Below are positions 12,585 through 19,133 of a stretch of DNA of 19,133 nucleotides, in pieces. The stretch is taken from the NCBI GenBank assembly GCA_900557435.1, contig USSH01000013.1, positions 1-19,133 on the forward strand. The letters are read 5' to 3'. The notes beneath the pieces are model-generated. The model ran no database searches and was not told the origin of the DNA. It was given only the letters and a program-made list of their open reading frames with translations. The position numbers and the translations under genes are program-made. Each line of letters starts with the position of its first letter. The first letter of the stretch is position 1. The stretch is from an uncultured Coprococcus sp. (GTDB taxonomy: Bacteria > Bacillota > Clostridia > Lachnospirales > Lachnospiraceae).

Positions 12585-14321
12585 ATGAGTTACAGAGACA
12601 CATATGATTTTTGGATGACAGATGATTATTTCGATGATGATACAAAGAAAGAACTTGCAGCTATAGCTGGCGATGACGCTGAGATCGAAGACAGATTCTA
12701 CCGTGATCTCGTATTTGGAACTGGTGGACTACGCGGGGTTATCGGGGCCGGAACAAACAGAATGAATTTCTACACTGTTCGTAAGGCAACGCAGGGACTT
12801 GCAAACTATATAGTAAAGCAGAATGCCCAGGAGAAGGGCGTAGCAATAGCATATGATTCAAGAAAGTATTCACCGGAGTTTGCCGCTGAGGCTGCTCTCT
12901 GCCTGTGTGCAAATGGAATCAAGGCTTATCTTTTTGAGTCGCTCAGACCTACACCGGAGCTTTCGTATGCAGTCAGAAAACTTGGATGCACAGCCGGCAT
13001 CGTTATAACAGCAAGTCACAACCCACCTGAGTACAATGGTTATAAGGTGTACTGGGAGGATGGCGCACAGATCACGGCGCCAAAAGACAGAGAGATCATT
13101 GCAGAAGTCAAGGCTGTGACAGATTTCCACGCAGTAAAGACTATGGATAGGCAAGAAGCCTTAGATAAGGGACTTCTCGCCATCATAGGTGCAGAGATAG
13201 ATGACGCATATATGGAGGAACTCAAGAAGCAGATCATCCATCCGGAGATCATCAGGGAACAGTCGGAGAATATCAAAATCGTGTACACACCGTTCCACGG
13301 AACAGGTCTTGTGCCTGTAAAGAGAGTTCTGTCCGAGCTTGGTTTCAAGAACGTATACATTGTTCCTGAGCAGGAGCTTCCAGATCCTGAGTTCACAACA
13401 CTTGAGTATCCAAATCCGGAGGATCCAAAGGCATTTGAGCTTGCACTTAAGCTGGCAAAGGAGAAAAATGCGGACATAGTACTTGCGACAGACCCGGACG
13501 CCGACCGTCTTGGAATATACGCGCTCGATACAAAGACTGGCAGATACATGCCATTTACAGGAAATATGTCAGGACTTATAATCGCCGAGTATCAGTTCAG
13601 AGAGAGGGCAAAATGCGGTCTTATGCCGAAGAATCCGGCGATGGTCAAGACTATTGTGACCACAAATATGGCTGACCCTTTGGCGGCAGATTACAATGTA
13701 AATCTCATCGAGGTTCTCACAGGCTTTAAGTTCATCGGCGAACAGATAAAATTCTTCGAGCAGAATAACTCATACAATTTTGTGATGGGGATGGAGGAGA
13801 GTTACGGATGCCTGGTTGGAACATATGCCAGAGACAAGGATGCCCCCGTTGCGGTTATGTGTCTTTGTGAGGCTGCCGCATACTGCAAGAGTCAAGGAAT
13901 CACTCTGTGGGATCACATGCTCGATCTCTATGAGAAGTACGGATATTACAAAGAAGGGCTTTATACTATCACTCTCAAGGGCGTTACAGGTGCGGAGAAG
14001 ATAAGAAAGATCATGTCTTCACTTAGATCAGAGTCCATCACTCAGATAGATACACTCAAGGTTCTCAAGGTTCGTGATTACGAGAAGAATACTATCACAG
14101 ATCTTGCCACAGGAGAGGTTACAGCGTCAGGACTACCACAGTCCAACGTTCTCTATTATGACCTTGAGGATGGCGCGTGGGCATGCGTACGTCCGTCAGG
14201 TACGGAGCCAAAGATCAAACTTTACTATGGAATCAAGGGAATAAGCCTTGAGGATGCCGATGCAAAGCTAGAGTCTCTTCAGGCTGCACTTGTTGAGAAG
14301 CTCAATAAGCTTGCAGAATAA
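12585..14321 (+). CDS. Phosphohexomutase 1 (phosphoglucomutase/PgcA-type, alpha-D-phosphohexomutase family)
   Basis: The product is 578 residues, four-domain length, with AAAAGGAGAAG before ATG 12585. The catalytic phosphoserine is S144 in TASHNPPEYNGYK; Mg ligands are D303, D305 and D307 in TDPDADRLG; the sugar-specificity loop is G402-M-E-E-S-Y-G408; the phosphate-binding loop is R536-P-S-G-T540-E-P-K-I-K. The pattern GMEESYG matches PgcA-like phosphoglucomutases of Firmicutes (B. subtilis PgcA). It probably interconverts glucose-1- and glucose-6-phosphate through a bisphosphate intermediate, supplying glycogen, UDP-glucose and wall-polymer synthesis; mannose phosphates are also possible. 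It follows the Nudix gene in one probable operon and is ended by the terminator at 14485. It is the first of three tandem paralogues. Confidence 0.92.
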   Translation: MSYRDTYDFWMTDDYFDDDTKKELAAIAGDDAEIEDRFYRDLVFGTGGLRGVIGAGTNRMNFYTVRKATQGLANYIVKQNAQEKGVAIAYDSRKYSPEFAAEAALCLCANGIKAYLFESLRPTPELSYAVRKLGCTAGIVITASHNPPEYNGYKVYWEDGAQITAPKDREIIAEVKAVTDFHAVKTMDRQEALDKGLLAIIGAEIDDAYMEELKKQIIHPEIIREQSENIKIVYTPFHGTGLVPVKRVLSELGFKNVYIVPEQELPDPEFTTLEYPNPEDPKAFELALKLAKEKNADIVLATDPDADRLGIYALDTKTGRYMPFTGNMSGLIIAEYQFRERAKCGLMPKNPAMVKTIVTTNMADPLAADYNVNLIEVLTGFKFIGEQIKFFEQNNSYNFVMGMEESYGCLVGTYARDKDAPVAVMCLCEAAAYCKSQGITLWDHMLDLYEKYGYYKEGLYTITLKGVTGAEKIRKIMSSLRSESITQIDTLKVLKVRDYEKNTITDLATGEVTASGLPQSNVLYYDLEDGAWACVRPSGTEPKIKLYYGIKGISLEDADAKLESLQAALVEKLNKLAE

Positions 14322-14775
14322 TTGCGGAGTAATTTGCTGGGTAATTGATAACGATAAAATTATCGCAGAGAGCGATGTTTTTCAGGAAAAGATACAAAAT
14401 TATCCCGAAACAGCGAAAAAGGTAAGACGAGAGATAAAATGCAGGGGAATTATCCTGAGACAGATAAAACAAATAAAAAAAGTAAAAAATTCTCCTCAGA
14501 CAGTACAAAAATGCTGTCTGGGGAGAATTTTTTGTACTGCGCAACAAAGTGATATAAAACGCAAGATTAAATATTGAAATTAAAAACACATTAATCTAAT
14601 ATTAAATTAAGTAAAATTAGCTAAAAAGAAACTAAACATAATATGAAAAAACGAGTCGGTCAGACAGTGTTTTGCGACAAAAACGGTATAAGACAAGCAA
14701 AAGACAAGAGAATGTGCGTTGAATATACATCGGTATAACAGGGATTAGTAGTTTGGAAAAAAGGGGGATCTAAGT
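14322..14775 (+). other. 454-bp intergenic region between mutases 1 and 2
   Basis: No credible gene. From left to right it holds: a palindrome CGATAA-AA-TTATCG (14352-14365); a small TCGC-AGAGA-GCGA stem before TGTTTTT (14363-14382), perhaps a weak terminator; the strong terminator described separately (14485-14535); an AT-rich stretch with AGCTAAAAA (14619-14627); and two CGGTATAA copies near 14683 and 14731 that may mark promoter or regulator sites for mutase 2. The separation implies mutase 2 has its own promoter, though I cannot place -35/-10 boxes with confidence. Confidence 0.45.
14485..14535 (+). terminator. Strong Rho-independent terminator after mutase 1
   Basis: A 19-bp stem (14485-14503 with 14514-14532, core CTCCTCAGACAG / CTGTCTGGGGAG, one G-U) surrounds a 10-nt loop. 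A-rich and T-rich flanks could make it work in both orientations, but no convergent gene is present. Confidence 0.93.
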
Positions 14776-16500
14776 ATGGATGCAGAACAGAAATATGAGA
14801 TGTGGCTTGGCAGTGACCAGGTTGACGAGTACACAAAGAAAGAGCTTATCAGTATCAGAGATAATGCAGAAGAGATTGAGGACAGATTCTATACAAATCT
14901 GGAATTTGGAACAGGCGGACTTCGAGGTGTGATGGGAGCGGGAACAAACCGCATGAACATATATACAGTTCGTATGGCGACACAGGGAATAGCAAATTAT
15001 CTGGCAAAACTCGGAATATCAGAGCCGTCGGCAGCTATAGCGTTTGACAACAGAAACAATGCTTCGCTGTATGCGCTTGAAACTGCTCTCTGCCTGTGCG
15101 CAAATGGTGTGAAGGTGTATCTGTTTGATGCGCTCCGCCCGACACCGGAGCTTTCATTTGCAGTGAGACATCTGCACTGCAATATCGGAGTGAATATAAC
15201 AGCAAGCCACAATCCGAAGGAGTACAACGGATATAAGGTGTACTGGGATGACGGGGTCCAGATCGTATCTCCACAGGATAAGGAGATCATTGCAGAGGTC
15301 AACAAGATAGAAGATTTCTCCATGGTTAAGACTATGGACAAGGACGCTGCAATAGATGCAGGACTGCTACATGTGATCGGTCAGGAGATCGATGACGCAT
15401 ATATAGGAGAGCTTCACAAGCTTGTCATGAATCCGGAGGAGATCCAGAAGGCTGGAGATCTGAAGATCGTATATTCTCCGCTTCACGGAACAGGCCTTAA
15501 GCCTGTTACAAGAGTTCTCAGCGAACTTGGTTTCAAGGATGTACATGTCGTTGAGGAGCAGGCTGTTCAAGATGGTAATTTCCCAACTGTAAAGTCCCCA
15601 AATCCTGAGGGCGCAGAGGCGTATGCCCTGAGTCTTGAGCTGGCGAAGAAGGTCGGCGGCGAGCTGATACTCGTCACAGACCCTGATGCGGATAGGCTTG
15701 GGATGTATGGATACGACAGCAAGAATAATGAATATAAAGAATTTACGGGCAATATGTTCGGTGCAATCCTCTGTGATTACGTGCTGATGCAGAGATCCCA
15801 GAGCGACAGACTGCCTGAGAATCCGGCGATTGTAACTACGGTTGTTATCACCAATATGGTCAAGGAGATATGTAAGAAGTACAACACCTTCTGTGACTGC
15901 AACAACCTGATCGGATTTAAGAATATAGCATCGAGAATGAGGGCTTATGAGCAGACAGGTGAACACAATTATGTGTTCGGGCTTGAGGATACATTTGGCT
16001 GTCTGCCTGGCACATATGCAAGAGACAAGGACTCGGTCGGAACACTGATGCTTCTCTGCGAGGCGGCGGCATACTACAAGAATCGTGGCATGACTCTGTG
16101 GGACAGAATGGTTGAGCTGTGGCAGGAATATGGTTACTACAAGGAGAAGGTTCAGACCATGAAGTTCGATGGACGTGAGGGCGCTGCAAAGATACAATCC
16201 ATGATACAGACCCTGAGAGATAATCCGGTACAGAAGGTTGGAACTTATAGCGTGGAGAAGATATACGACTACAAGCTTGGAACAGAGACAGACGCTGCAA
16301 CAGGCAAATCCGAAGCGGCAGTTCTTCCAAAGTCCAACATGATATATTACCAGCTTGCGGATGGCGCGTGGTTCCTTGTGAGACCATCAGGTACAGAGCC
16401 AAAGATCAAGTTCTACCTCGGGGTAAAGGGAAGCTCTCAGGAGGATGCGGCAGAGCAGCTTGACGAGCTTGCAGCAAATGTGAAGGCGATGTTCTCGTAA
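14776..16500 (+). CDS. Phosphohexomutase 2, paralogue with divergent specificity loop
   Basis: The product is 574 residues with AAAAGGGGGATC before ATG 14776. The fold and chemistry are intact: S144 in TASHNPKEYNGYK, metal ligands D302/D304/D306 in TDPDADRLG, phosphate loop R536-P-S-G-T540-E-P-K-I-K. It differs from both neighbours at substrate positions: the specificity loop is G402-L-E-D-T-F-G408 (neighbours GMEESYG and GMEESFG), and the preceding segment reads NNLIGFKNIASRM where they have LTGFKFIGEQI or LTGFKYIGEQI. The catalytic loop also has Pro-Lys instead of Pro-Pro. It is therefore probably an active mutase or bisphosphate synthase with a different sugar (glucosamine, mannose, pentose or hexose-1,6-bisphosphate chemistry); the sequence does not tell which. 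The terminator and long gap upstream suggest separate transcription; no terminator is seen before mutase 3. Confidence 0.9.
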   Translation: MDAEQKYEMWLGSDQVDEYTKKELISIRDNAEEIEDRFYTNLEFGTGGLRGVMGAGTNRMNIYTVRMATQGIANYLAKLGISEPSAAIAFDNRNNASLYALETALCLCANGVKVYLFDALRPTPELSFAVRHLHCNIGVNITASHNPKEYNGYKVYWDDGVQIVSPQDKEIIAEVNKIEDFSMVKTMDKDAAIDAGLLHVIGQEIDDAYIGELHKLVMNPEEIQKAGDLKIVYSPLHGTGLKPVTRVLSELGFKDVHVVEEQAVQDGNFPTVKSPNPEGAEAYALSLELAKKVGGELILVTDPDADRLGMYGYDSKNNEYKEFTGNMFGAILCDYVLMQRSQSDRLPENPAIVTTVVITNMVKEICKKYNTFCDCNNLIGFKNIASRMRAYEQTGEHNYVFGLEDTFGCLPGTYARDKDSVGTLMLLCEAAAYYKNRGMTLWDRMVELWQEYGYYKEKVQTMKFDGREGAAKIQSMIQTLRDNPVQKVGTYSVEKIYDYKLGTETDAATGKSEAAVLPKSNMIYYQLADGAWFLVRPSGTEPKIKFYLGVKGSSQEDAAEQLDELAANVKAMFS

Positions 16501-16502
16501 AA

Positions 16503-16616
16503 CGGAACAATAGGAAAGAAATGGAATGCCTGGGAAGAAACGGAGCGACTGGGAAGAAATGGAACGACTGTGAAGAGACGGAATGCCTGGGAAGGAACGG
16601 AATGACTAGCAAGCAA
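16503..16616 (+). repeat. Six tandem 19-bp repeats between mutases 2 and 3
   Basis: Units begin at 16503, 16522, 16541, 16560, 16579 and 16598, consensus YGGAAYGMCTGGGAAGAAA. Units 2-5 are close copies; units 1 and 6 are degenerate. The array starts two bases after the stop of mutase 2, has a period that is not a multiple of three, and is probably transcribed because no terminator intervenes. Most units contain A-Y-GGA at the junction, which matches the loose ANGGA core bound by CsrA, but no hairpin presentation is obvious. Confidence 0.9.
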
Positions 16617-16686
16617 ATGTCGGCAGAAAAAAGATTTGAAGATTGTGGACGCAGCTAAAAATAATTACAAGGTGGAGGTAATAGAA

Positions 16687-18450
16687 ATGGGTTACATGGA
16701 CGAATACAAGTTCTGGCTTGAGTCAGACTGCTTTGATGAGAAGACCAAGGAAGAACTTAGAAGTATCGCAGATGATGACAAAGAGATCCAGGACAGATTC
16801 TACAAGAATCTGAAGTTTGGAACCGGAGGAATGCGCGGAATCATGGGTGCCGGAACCAATAGAATGAATATATACACAGTTACAAAGGCAACACAGGGCC
16901 TTGCAGATTACATACTTGAGGTTGGTCCTGAGGCTGCAAAGAGAGGCGTTGTCATAGCGCATGATTGTCGAAATATGTCAGCGGAGTTCACGGAGGCTTC
17001 AGCTCTGTGTCTCAATGCAAATGGCATAAAGACCTATGTGTTTGATGCACTGCGCCCTACTCCTGAACTGTCATTTGCAGTGAGAGAGCTTGGATGTATA
17101 GCCGGAATCGTGGTAACAGCAAGCCACAATCCGCCAGAGTACAATGGTTACAAGGTGTACTGGGAGGATGGCAGTCAGATCGTGTCACCACAGGATCAGG
17201 ATATCCTGAAGCATGTGGCGGATGTTGAGAGATATGAGGATGTAAAGACCATGGACAAGGATAAGGCGATTGCAGACGGTCTGTTCTGTATGGTCCCTGC
17301 AAGTGTTGATGAGAACTACTATCAGGCTCTTATACAGCAGACTATCCACGGCGACATTATTCCGAAGGTTGCAGACGATATCAAGATAGTATACACACCA
17401 CTTCACGGCACAGGAAATGTTCCTGTAAGGGAAGTACTCAAGAGACTTGGTTTCAAACATGTATATGTTGTAGAGGAACAGACTGTTCCTGACGGAGACT
17501 TCAGTACAGTCAAGTCGCCAAATCCAGAGGAGCCATCAGCGTTTGCGATGGGAATAGACCTGGCAAAGCAGGTGGATGCGGACGTTATCATGGCGACAGA
17601 CCCTGATGCAGACAGACTTGGAATATATGTCAAGGACAGCACAGGAATCTGGAAAGACACAGAATTTGCAGATGATCCTGCATATCCATATGTCCGCTTC
17701 AATGCCAATATGACAGGAGCACTGATAGCAGAATATGTCTGCCGTGAGCAGAAGGCGGTCGGTAAGCTGCCAGCAAATGGTGCCATCTGTAACACAGTTG
17801 TCAGCACCAATCTTACAAAGGCGATAGCAGAGAATTATAATCTGAAATATATAGAGACACTCACCGGATTCAAGTACATAGGTGAGCAGATTCTTCTCTT
17901 TGAGAAGAACAACACATACAAGTTCATCTTCGGAATGGAGGAGAGCTTTGGATGTTTAGTAGGAGACTACACTCGTGACAAGGACGCTTGCGCAGCCGTT
18001 GTCATTTTATGTGAAATAGCAGCGTTTTACAAGCTGCAGGGAGAAACCATCTGTAATGCCATGGAAGAGGTTTACCGCAAATATGGCTATTACTTTGAAG
18101 GTGCGTTTGGGATAACTCTAAAGGGTGTAGATGGTGCAGCACAGATTAAGGAGATGATGGAGAACTTCAGAAACCATCCACTTACGACCTTTGCAGGTAT
18201 CAAAGTAACCGGCATGAGGGATTATGTGAGCGGAATCCGCAAGCCGCTTGATGGTGAAGAAGAGAACATGGGTCTTCCGAAGTCAAACGTGCTGTACTAT
18301 GAGCTGGAAAATAATGCATGGTTCGCGGTTAGACCTTCTGGAAATGAACCAAAGATCAAATTCTACTTTGGCGTGAATGAAAACAGCCTAAAAAATGCAA
18401 TGTCAAAGATAGATGAGATGAAAGCATGTGTGCAGGAACTTGTTAAATAG
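16687..18450 (+). CDS. Phosphohexomutase 3 (phosphoglucomutase/phosphomannomutase type)
   Basis: The product is 587 residues from ATG 16687, behind GGTGGAGG; an in-frame TTG at 16636 would add 17 residues but lacks a comparable ribosome site. Catalytic S146 is in TASHNPPEYNGYK, metal ligands are D305/D307/D309, and the specificity loop is G416-M-E-E-S-F-G422, as in mutase 1. The phosphate loop reads R549-P-S-G-N553-E-P-K-I-K, with Asn where the other two have Thr. An insertion of about a dozen residues (around 320-337, IWKDTEFADDPAYPYV) follows the metal loop. It resembles mutase 1 much more than mutase 2 in the substrate loop, so the same sugars are likely, perhaps under other conditions. 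It follows the 19-bp array and is ended by the terminator at 18561. Confidence 0.92.
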   Translation: MGYMDEYKFWLESDCFDEKTKEELRSIADDDKEIQDRFYKNLKFGTGGMRGIMGAGTNRMNIYTVTKATQGLADYILEVGPEAAKRGVVIAHDCRNMSAEFTEASALCLNANGIKTYVFDALRPTPELSFAVRELGCIAGIVVTASHNPPEYNGYKVYWEDGSQIVSPQDQDILKHVADVERYEDVKTMDKDKAIADGLFCMVPASVDENYYQALIQQTIHGDIIPKVADDIKIVYTPLHGTGNVPVREVLKRLGFKHVYVVEEQTVPDGDFSTVKSPNPEEPSAFAMGIDLAKQVDADVIMATDPDADRLGIYVKDSTGIWKDTEFADDPAYPYVRFNANMTGALIAEYVCREQKAVGKLPANGAICNTVVSTNLTKAIAENYNLKYIETLTGFKYIGEQILLFEKNNTYKFIFGMEESFGCLVGDYTRDKDACAAVVILCEIAAFYKLQGETICNAMEEVYRKYGYYFEGAFGITLKGVDGAAQIKEMMENFRNHPLTTFAGIKVTGMRDYVSGIRKPLDGEEENMGLPKSNVLYYELENNAWFAVRPSGNEPKIKFYFGVNENSLKNAMSKIDEMKACVQELVK

Positions 18451-18560
18451 ACAATCACAAAATATGGCAGAGTTAACTGCTGAAAAAATAAAAAACATTC
18501 CTTCCATATACTACAAAATTTAACATGTAAATGCACTTTCCAGCCAATGCGCTGAACAAG

Positions 18561-18595
18561 AGGGATCTCGGCCTTGAGGCTGAGGTCCCTTTTGC
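18561..18595 (+). terminator. Rho-independent terminator after mutase 3
   Basis: AGGGATCTCGGCC (18561-18573) pairs with GGCTGAGGTCCCT (18578-18590), with two G-U pairs and a TTGA loop, followed by TTTTG. It lies 110 bp after the stop codon; the DNA between is AT-rich with no gene. Confidence 0.88.
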
Positions 18596-18790
18596 ATAAA
18601 AAGAAGGCAGGAGATCTGGAACTTCATGGGCTGGGTAATCGGCTAGATAACCGAACACTGTTATATGTAGCAAAGTAAAATATGGCTAAAAATACTGAAA
18701 AGTTGTTTAAAGATTAACTAAAAAATGTTACAATGTATAAAGTAACTGCAGTGTGCGGAAAACGCAGATAAGAGTAGTATAGGAGATCGT
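18596..18790 (+). promoter_or_regulatory. Upstream region of the last gene with an extended -10 promoter
   Basis: TG-T-TACAAT (18726-18734) is an extended -10 element; the -35 is not convincing (TTAAAG lies 16 bp upstream). Earlier in the region are a TCGG...CCGA stem (about 18638-18653) and GGCTAAAAA (18684-18692), a variant of the motif found before the Nudix-mutase genes. AGGAG (18781-18785) serves the ATG at 18791. Confidence 0.45.
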
Positions 18791-19133
18791 ATGCCAGGAA
18801 AAGAAAGCGTAAATGAGAATTTAACAGAAAATTCAAAAGAAAACGAAAAGAAGATAAAAAGCATCGCAGGACATATCATCGATGAGAAAATCGATGAAAA
18901 GGAGAAGCGGGAACCCGAAAGCGTCCTGGATGTGGATGAGCATATGTCTGAGAAGCAGAAGCTCAGTCTTATGAACAAACAGCAGAAAAAGGAATACATA
19001 TTGGAATATTATGCCCCGAAGGCTCTATTTGCACTTGTTGTTGTGGGTATAGTTGTATTCCTCATCGTAAAACATTTCACGGCGGGATATGCTGCACTCA
19101 ACATCCTTGCGGTTAACACTACACAACAGGATT
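18791..19133 (+). CDS. Single-pass membrane protein of unknown function, 3' end outside the window
   Basis: ATG 18791 follows AGGAG at good spacing and the frame stays open to the end of the window (114 codons). About 75 polar, highly charged residues (Lys/Glu-rich, no signal peptide) lead to QKLSLMNKQQKKEYILEYYA and then a hydrophobic helix ALFALVVVGIVVFLIV, after which the chain appears to leave the membrane (GYAALNILAVNTTQQ). The 'KxEYIxEYYxxK-helix' arrangement is common in Lachnospiraceae membrane proteins of unknown role. The topology suggests a cytoplasmic N-terminus and a larger outer domain beyond the window. It has its own promoter region and is separated from mutase 3 by a terminator. 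Confidence 0.8.
   Translation, partial: MPGKESVNENLTENSKENEKKIKSIAGHIIDEKIDEKEKREPESVLDVDEHMSEKQKLSLMNKQQKKEYILEYYAPKALFALVVVGIVVFLIVKHFTAGYAALNILAVNTTQQD

Noticed and set aside
13040..13549. Long minus-strand frames opposite the three mutases
   Set aside because: They recur at the same place in each paralogue because of shared codon use and have no independent support.
14290..14589. Open frames on both strands across the mutase 1 terminator
   Set aside because: Low-complexity, AT-rich, no ribosome site, and they run through the terminator hairpin.
16406..16612. Minus-strand frame through the 19-bp repeats
   Set aside because: It is open only because of the repeats, gives a repetitive Phe/Ser/Pro-rich peptide, and overlaps the end of mutase 2.
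16503..16616. CRISPR array
   Set aside because: Units are contiguous 19-mers with no unique spacers and no cas genes nearby.
18561..18590. Structured RNA or tRNA-like element
   Set aside because: It is a simple hairpin with a T tail; no T-arm or anticodon arm can be drawn.

Overview
The window reads as a chromosomal segment of a low-to-moderate-GC Firmicute, most likely a Lachnospiraceae-type gut Clostridium (Coprococcus/Butyrivibrio/Eubacterium-like). The basis is strong AGGAGG-type ribosome binding sites, sigma-A promoters, AT-rich intergenic DNA with Rho-independent terminators, many AGA/ATA codons, lipoproteins with acidic or Thr/Glu linkers, and family-level resemblance of the proteins. 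Species cannot be fixed from the sequence alone. Every gene I support lies on the + strand. I see no tRNA, rRNA, CRISPR array, transposase or phage gene.

Layout. (1) Positions 2-1984 hold the 3' part of an NB-ARC/STAND ATPase with helical repeats, closed by a terminator. (2) Positions 2192-3906 hold a small MerR regulator, with a 13-bp palindrome inside its own promoter, and a zinc-ribbon membrane protein whose reading frame is broken by one extra T near 3324. (3) Positions 3957-7130 are a mixed stretch: a Nudix hydrolase whose start codon lies in one arm of a 16-bp perfect inverted repeat, an RNA 2'-phosphotransferase (KptA/Tpt1), a TetR regulator with a palindrome over its start codon, and an LCM-type SAM methyltransferase preceded by a hairpin- and repeat-rich leader. 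(4) Positions 7175-11724 are a zinc-uptake operon: a Zur-like Fur regulator behind a textbook promoter and operator, a small Cys/His membrane protein, ZnuA-, ZnuC- and ZnuB-like ABC transporter subunits, and an accessory lipoprotein. (5) Positions 11831-18595 form a sugar-phosphate block: an ADP-ribose/ADP-sugar pyrophosphatase-type Nudix enzyme followed by three tandem paralogous phosphohexomutases. The middle mutase has a divergent specificity loop, and six 19-bp tandem repeats lie between the second and third. (6) Positions 18791-19133 begin a single-pass membrane protein that runs off the window.

How the genes work together. The zinc block is a coherent regulon: the Fur-family protein probably senses zinc, binds the TGCAAA-N3-TTTGCA operator just after the transcription start, and represses itself and the importer. 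The mutase block probably interconverts hexose-1- and hexose-6-phosphates for glycogen, cell-wall or nucleotide-sugar metabolism. The Nudix enzyme upstream could supply sugar-1-phosphate or ribose-5-phosphate from ADP-sugars. The most unusual items are the mutase triplet with its divergent middle copy, the 19-bp repeat array, the inverted repeat across the Nudix start, the repeat-bearing leader of the methyltransferase, and the frameshifted zinc-ribbon gene.
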